A stretch of DNA of 10,917 bases, from positions 1 through 10,917 of the forward strand of contig JAYTXY010000075.1 in assembly GCA_043742705.1 (NCBI GenBank). The letters run 5' to 3'. Each line of letters begins with the position of its first letter. Position 1 is the first letter of the stretch. This DNA comes from JAPLDA01 sp043742705 (lineage in GTDB: Bacteria > Bacteroidota > Bacteroidia > AKYH767-A > 2013-40CM-41-45). This document shows positions 8,282 to 10,917 of this stretch, piece after piece. The translations under genes were made by a program, and so were the position numbers. The notes beneath the pieces are model-generated. The model searched no databases. It had not been told where the DNA came from and saw only the letters and a program-made list of their open reading frames with translations.

Positions 8282-8529
8282 AATTCATTGCTGAAATTGA
8301 TGTGATGCCGTTGAAAGCTTTGCTGGATCCGCAAGGCAAGGCAGTGAGTCACGGTTTAAAAAATATGGGACTTGCAGAAATTGAAAACGTGCGAATCGGG
8401 AAACACATTACGCTGGAAGTGGAAGCGACTTCAAAAGATGTAGCCAAGGAAAAAGTAGAAACGGCTTGCAAAAAATTGTTGTCAAACCCTATTATGGAGA
8501 GTTTTCAGTTTACGCTTTCTGAAAACTAG
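8278..8529 (+). CDS. purS: Phosphoribosylformylglycinamidine synthase subunit PurS
   Basis: Small subunit of the three-part FGAM synthase (PurS-PurQ-PurL), the fourth step of de novo purine synthesis, where formylglycinamide ribonucleotide is aminated. PurS dimers help bridge PurQ and PurL for ammonia transfer in the cytoplasm. The 83-residue length is normal for the family. The fold signature is visible: an opening strand (KFIAEIDVMPLKALLDPQG), the GLKNMGL...VRIGKHITLEVEA segment, and an NPIMESFQFTL ending. Its ATG overlaps the pssA stop by four bases, so expression depends on the pssA transcript. purQ and purL are not in the window. No terminator with a T-tract was found after it; instead a GCGA-word repeat begins two bases past the stop codon. 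Confidence 0.9.
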   Translation: MKFIAEIDVMPLKALLDPQGKAVSHGLKNMGLAEIENVRIGKHITLEVEATSKDVAKEKVETACKKLLSNPIMESFQFTLSEN

Positions 8530-8530
8530 A

Positions 8531-8625
8531 TTGGCGTATTGCGATGTGCGACTTGCGATTTTGGAAGAACTTAATTAGGTAAACATTCGCGTATTCGCCA
8601 ACTCGTTTCGATTCGCTATTCGATA
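8531..8625. repeat. GCGA/TTCG word repeat forming an imperfect hairpin between purS and lptB
   Basis: The left part is a run of 7-base units (8533-8560): GGCGTAT, TGCGATG, TGCGACT, TGCGATT. The right part (8585-8625) is rich in TTCG words at irregular 5-8 base steps. The two parts are roughly inverted: 8531-8547 pairs with 8583-8601, starting with a perfect TTGGCG/CGCCAA, with a few bulges and a ~35-base loop. It fills almost the whole gap between two convergent genes. It may serve as a two-way transcription stop or be a decayed repeat; neither is shown. Confidence 0.6.
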
Positions 8626-8633
8626 CAGGTACT

Positions 8634-9359
8634 TTAACGCCTCAGCTCAAAGTTTTGCCCCAAATAAACTTTTCTCACCTGCTCATCATTGGCAAGTTCT
8701 TCCGCAGATCCTGCTTTCAGAATTTTTCCTTCAAATAAAAGATATGCACGGTCTGTAATCGACAGCGTTTCATGTACGTTGTGATCGGTGATCAGCACAC
8801 CGATGTTCCGGTCTTTCAAGTGTGAGACGATGCTTTGAATGTCTTCTACGGCAATCGGATCCACGCCTGCGAAAGGTTCATCGAGCAAAATAAATTTCGG
8901 ATCCACGGCAAGTGCGCGTGCAATTTCCGTTCTTCTCCGCTCTCCTCCTGATAATAAATCACCGCGGCTTTTCCGGATTCTGTTCAAGCCGAATTCATCG
9001 AGTAATGCTTCCAGCTTTTTATCCTGTTCACCTTTACTCAACGAAGTCATCTCAAGAACGGCTTTGATGTTGTCTTCCACACTTAGTTTTCTAAACACAG
9101 ATGCTTCTTGCGCGAGGTAACCGATTCCCAACTTAGAACGCTTATACATCGGTTCTTTGGTGATCTCCACATCATCCAGGAAAATTTTTCCTTCGTTGGG
9201 TTTGATCAGTCCGACAATCATGTAAAAAGAAGTCGTCTTGCCGGCACCATTTGGTCCGAGCAGACCGACAATTTCCCCTTGCTGGACTTGAATGCTTACA
9301 TTGTCAACAACGGTGCGGCTTTTATAACGCTTTACTAAATTTTCTGAACGGAGGAGCAT
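8634..9359 (-). CDS. lptB: LPS export ABC transporter ATP-binding protein LptB
   Basis: Cytoplasmic ATPase that, with the membrane subunits LptF and LptG, pulls lipopolysaccharide from the inner membrane and drives it across the Lpt bridge to the outer membrane. At 241 residues it has the usual length of LptB. All ABC ATPase motifs are intact: Walker A GPNGAGKT (35-42), Q-loop Q84 in GYLAQEASVFRKLSVEDN, signature LSGGE (136-140), Walker B FILLDE (156-161, catalytic Glu 161) and switch His193 in ITDHNV. The sequences AQEASVFRKLSVEDNI, SGGERRRTEIARAL and DEPFAGVDPIAV are characteristic of LptB rather than of amino-acid or lipid ABC ATPases. The start at 9359 is the natural one, with the first strand right after it. 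Neither neighbour is another lpt gene. The gaps on both sides hold word-type inverted repeats. No clear promoter lies directly upstream; a possible -7 box is at 9540-9547. Confidence 0.95.
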   Translation of the reverse strand: MLLRSENLVKRYKSRTVVDNVSIQVQQGEIVGLLGPNGAGKTTSFYMIVGLIKPNEGKIFLDDVEITKEPMYKRSKLGIGYLAQEASVFRKLSVEDNIKAVLEMTSLSKGEQDKKLEALLDEFGLNRIRKSRGDLLSGGERRRTEIARALAVDPKFILLDEPFAGVDPIAVEDIQSIVSHLKDRNIGVLITDHNVHETLSITDRAYLLFEGKILKAGSAEELANDEQVRKVYLGQNFELRR

Positions 9360-9422
9360 GGTTTGAATCAGGGAACAATATTAAAAATTTTAGATCAATT
9401 GGAGGAAAATGATTTCTTAAAT

Positions 9423-9535
9423 GGTTGATTAGGTTAATTGAGTTGAATAAGTTGATTGGTTGAGCCTATAAATTTTGCCGACTGAACTAACCCAATCAAC
9501 TGCTTAGTTAACTTAATTTACTCGATTACTAACTG
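9423..9535. repeat. GTTGA word repeat forming a long imperfect inverted repeat upstream of lptB
   Basis: The left arm is four near-identical 9-base units: GGTTGATTA (9423-9431), GGTTAATTG (9432-9440), AGTTGAATA (9441-9449) and AGTTGATTG (9450-9458), then a partial fifth. The right arm (about 9482-9535) is made of the complementary words (CCAATCAACT, GTTAACTTAA, ATTACTAACT). The best pairing is a perfect 10-base stem, 9450-9459 with 9492-9501, extended outward with bulges over most of both arms. Repeats of this kind can act in transcript ending or stability, but no function is visible here. Confidence 0.7.
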
Positions 9536-9539
9536 ATCG

Positions 9540-9547
9540 CAAAATTA
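9540..9547 (-). promoter_or_regulatory. Possible -7 promoter element upstream of lptB
   Basis: On the minus strand this reads TAATTTTG, a full match to TAnnTTTG. It overlaps the stop codon of the DUF5686-type gene. No TTG lies at the usual 19-21 bases upstream, so support is weak. If used, the transcript would run through the inverted repeat before reaching lptB, about 180 bases away. Confidence 0.25.
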
Positions 9548-10917
9548 AATAATGACCTCAAAACTAAATCGTATTCCAAACTTCGAAATGTCAGTATGAT
9601 CGAGGTAACTGAAACGTTTGATGAAATCAATCCGTCCGAATTTTAAAATATTTTCGATTCCGATACCTGCTTCAATATAAGGTTCTCCGACAGAATAAAA
9701 AGATGCCGGATCAACGAGAAGCTTCCTGTTTGAATCACTAACTTTTCCGAGCAAAACATTTGCTGTTGCTACTTCACGCCATTTGAGTTTTCTCAGCAAG
9801 GGAAATTTATCGAGGAAGAATCCATTGAAGCGATGTGTTGCTCTTACTGCAACAAACTCATCACTTACAAATTCATAGTAGTTCATCAGGTTAAACGTTG
9901 TTCGGTCGTATGTGTACGTTTCATTTCCCTTATGTACTTCAAGCAACGGATAAGGAATATCTTTCCAGACTTTTCCTGCTTCAATTTCATAATCTGTTCT
10001 TCCTAAAATTCCGAAATACAAACGGTCGCGAAGATGAAATACAAGTTTATGATACGAAAGTGTACCACCGAACAAATCTTTTATTCCGTAAGTGTAGGAA
10101 ATGCGCGTGATCGGTTTCAGACTTCCCAATGAAATACGTCCGTTTTTTCTTCCGACTGACTTCTTTCGATCAATGAAACGTTCATTATGCGCATATCGCA
10201 ATGCAATGGTGACTTCTGATACATTGATCACATTGCTGGTGTCGTGATGAACAGCATCTGTATAATACGTGAACCGCAAATCTTCCAGCGGATTCATCTC
10301 TTTGTGCGCAAGTGAAACAGATGTTGTTAATCCTTTCACGAAATCAGTTTCATAAAATACTTTCTCTTCAGTGATGTCGTTGAATTTGCTGCTGCGGATT
10401 CTGCTGAGTAAAGTCACCAGTACATTGTCACGCGCAAAGGTTGTAAAGCCTTGTCCGAGCTGCTCTACATCTTTTTTATAACTGACGCCAAACGATGTGT
10501 TCTGTTTTCCCTTTAAATAATATTCAGCCGTTCCACTGTACTTGAAATTCTTATCACGTACTCCGTAAGCTGCATAACCACGCAGTTGAATGGCGCTGCT
10601 AAAATTCAGATTTGTGCGCCCGCCTAATTTAATCCGATCGCCTTCGTAATTGTTGTAGCTGTAAAAGGAAAAAAGTGTTCCGATATCAATTGGACCTTCT
10701 TCAAGGTAACCCGTTGCAATAATGTTGATCACGTCAAGGTAGGTTTGAAATGCCGGTACTTTCCTTATCGTGTCAACCATCGCATAAATCTTTTTCTCCT
10801 GGACGGATAGGGAATCATGCCGATTCTCCTGCCAGTATTCTTCAGGTTTGCTTGAAGCATCGTCAAGAATGGTGACGGTTTGGTTGTTCTCTGCATAGAA
10901 GTCATCTGACTTCGGTT
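9545..10917 (-). CDS. DUF5686-type outer-membrane protein, C-terminal part, cut by the right edge
   Basis: The frame is open from the stop at 9545 to the window edge (456 codons). The ATG at 10780 is internal: the 45 codons before it read on in frame and contain EEYWQENRHDSLSVQEKKIYAMVD, split here only by my reading, which matches the linker seen ahead of the barrel in the DUF5686 / carboxypeptidase-regulatory-like family of Bacteroidota. The visible part is a predicted outer-membrane beta-barrel: many alternating strands rich in Tyr, Phe and Arg (LGGRTNLNFSSAIQLRGYAA, GTAEYYLKGKQNTSFGVSY, ATHRFNGFFLDKFPLLRKL), ending in FGIRFSFEVII with aromatic and hydrophobic alternation. The N-terminal signal peptide and regulatory-like domain would lie beyond the window; family members are often about 800 residues. 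The family has no well-established function. It is transcribed toward lptB, with a 185-base gap. Confidence 0.75.
   Translation of the reverse strand, partial: PKSDDFYAENNQTVTILDDASSKPEEYWQENRHDSLSVQEKKIYAMVDTIRKVPAFQTYLDVINIIATGYLEEGPIDIGTLFSFYSYNNYEGDRIKLGGRTNLNFSSAIQLRGYAAYGVRDKNFKYSGTAEYYLKGKQNTSFGVSYKKDVEQLGQGFTTFARDNVLVTLLSRIRSSKFNDITEEKVFYETDFVKGLTTSVSLAHKEMNPLEDLRFTYYTDAVHHDTSNVINVSEVTIALRYAHNERFIDRKKSVGRKNGRISLGSLKPITRISYTYGIKDLFGGTLSYHKLVFHLRDRLYFGILGRTDYEIEAGKVWKDIPYPLLEVHKGNETYTYDRTTFNLMNYYEFVSDEFVAVRATHRFNGFFLDKFPLLRKLKWREVATANVLLGKVSDSNRKLLVDPASFYSVGEPYIEAGIGIENILKFGRIDFIKRFSYLDHTDISKFGIRFSFEVII

Noticed and set aside
9423..9535. CRISPR array
   Set aside because: The units are only 9 bases, contiguous without spacers, and occur in inverted orientation in the other arm.

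Overview
The window looks like chromosomal DNA of a member of the Bacteroidota, probably a gliding or secreting environmental lineage rather than a gut Bacteroides. The signs are a type IX secretion-associated gene pair (a C25-family protease of the PorU type beside a PorV-family outer-membrane protein), a DUF5686-type outer-membrane protein, no Shine-Dalgarno signals at the starts, and promoter-like TTG-N19/20-TAnnTTTG elements. Genus-level assignment is not possible from this stretch.

Layout, left to right. Bases 1-965 (minus strand) hold the N-terminal 321 codons of lnt, apolipoprotein N-acyltransferase, cut by the window edge. A short gap follows (966-1100). It holds a candidate lnt promoter and a very clear intrinsic terminator for the gene on the right. 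Bases 1101-7240 (minus strand) are a two-gene operon, porV2 then porU2, whose stop and start codons overlap (ATGA). A divergent intergenic region of about 310 bases leads into a plus-strand operon: pssA (phosphatidylserine synthase, with a probable TTG start at 7553) overlapping purS (purine biosynthesis) by 4 bases. Convergent to these is lptB (8634-9359, minus), the ATPase of the lipopolysaccharide transporter. The last gene (9545 to beyond the right edge, minus) is the C-terminal part of a DUF5686-type outer-membrane protein.

Most of the genes concern the cell envelope: lipoprotein acylation (Lnt), protein secretion and attachment at the surface (PorU2/PorV2), phospholipid head-group synthesis (Pss), LPS export (LptB) and an outer-membrane barrel. 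PurS is the exception and appears to ride on the pss transcript.

The least explained sequence is in the two gaps around lptB. Each is filled by a different low-complexity, word-built imperfect inverted repeat: 7-base GCGA-type words at 8531-8625 and 9-base GTTGA-type words at 9423-9535. No mobile element, RNA gene or CRISPR array was seen. I did not find a clearly new multi-gene system. The PorU2/PorV2 pair and the flanking word repeats are the best candidates for a closer look.
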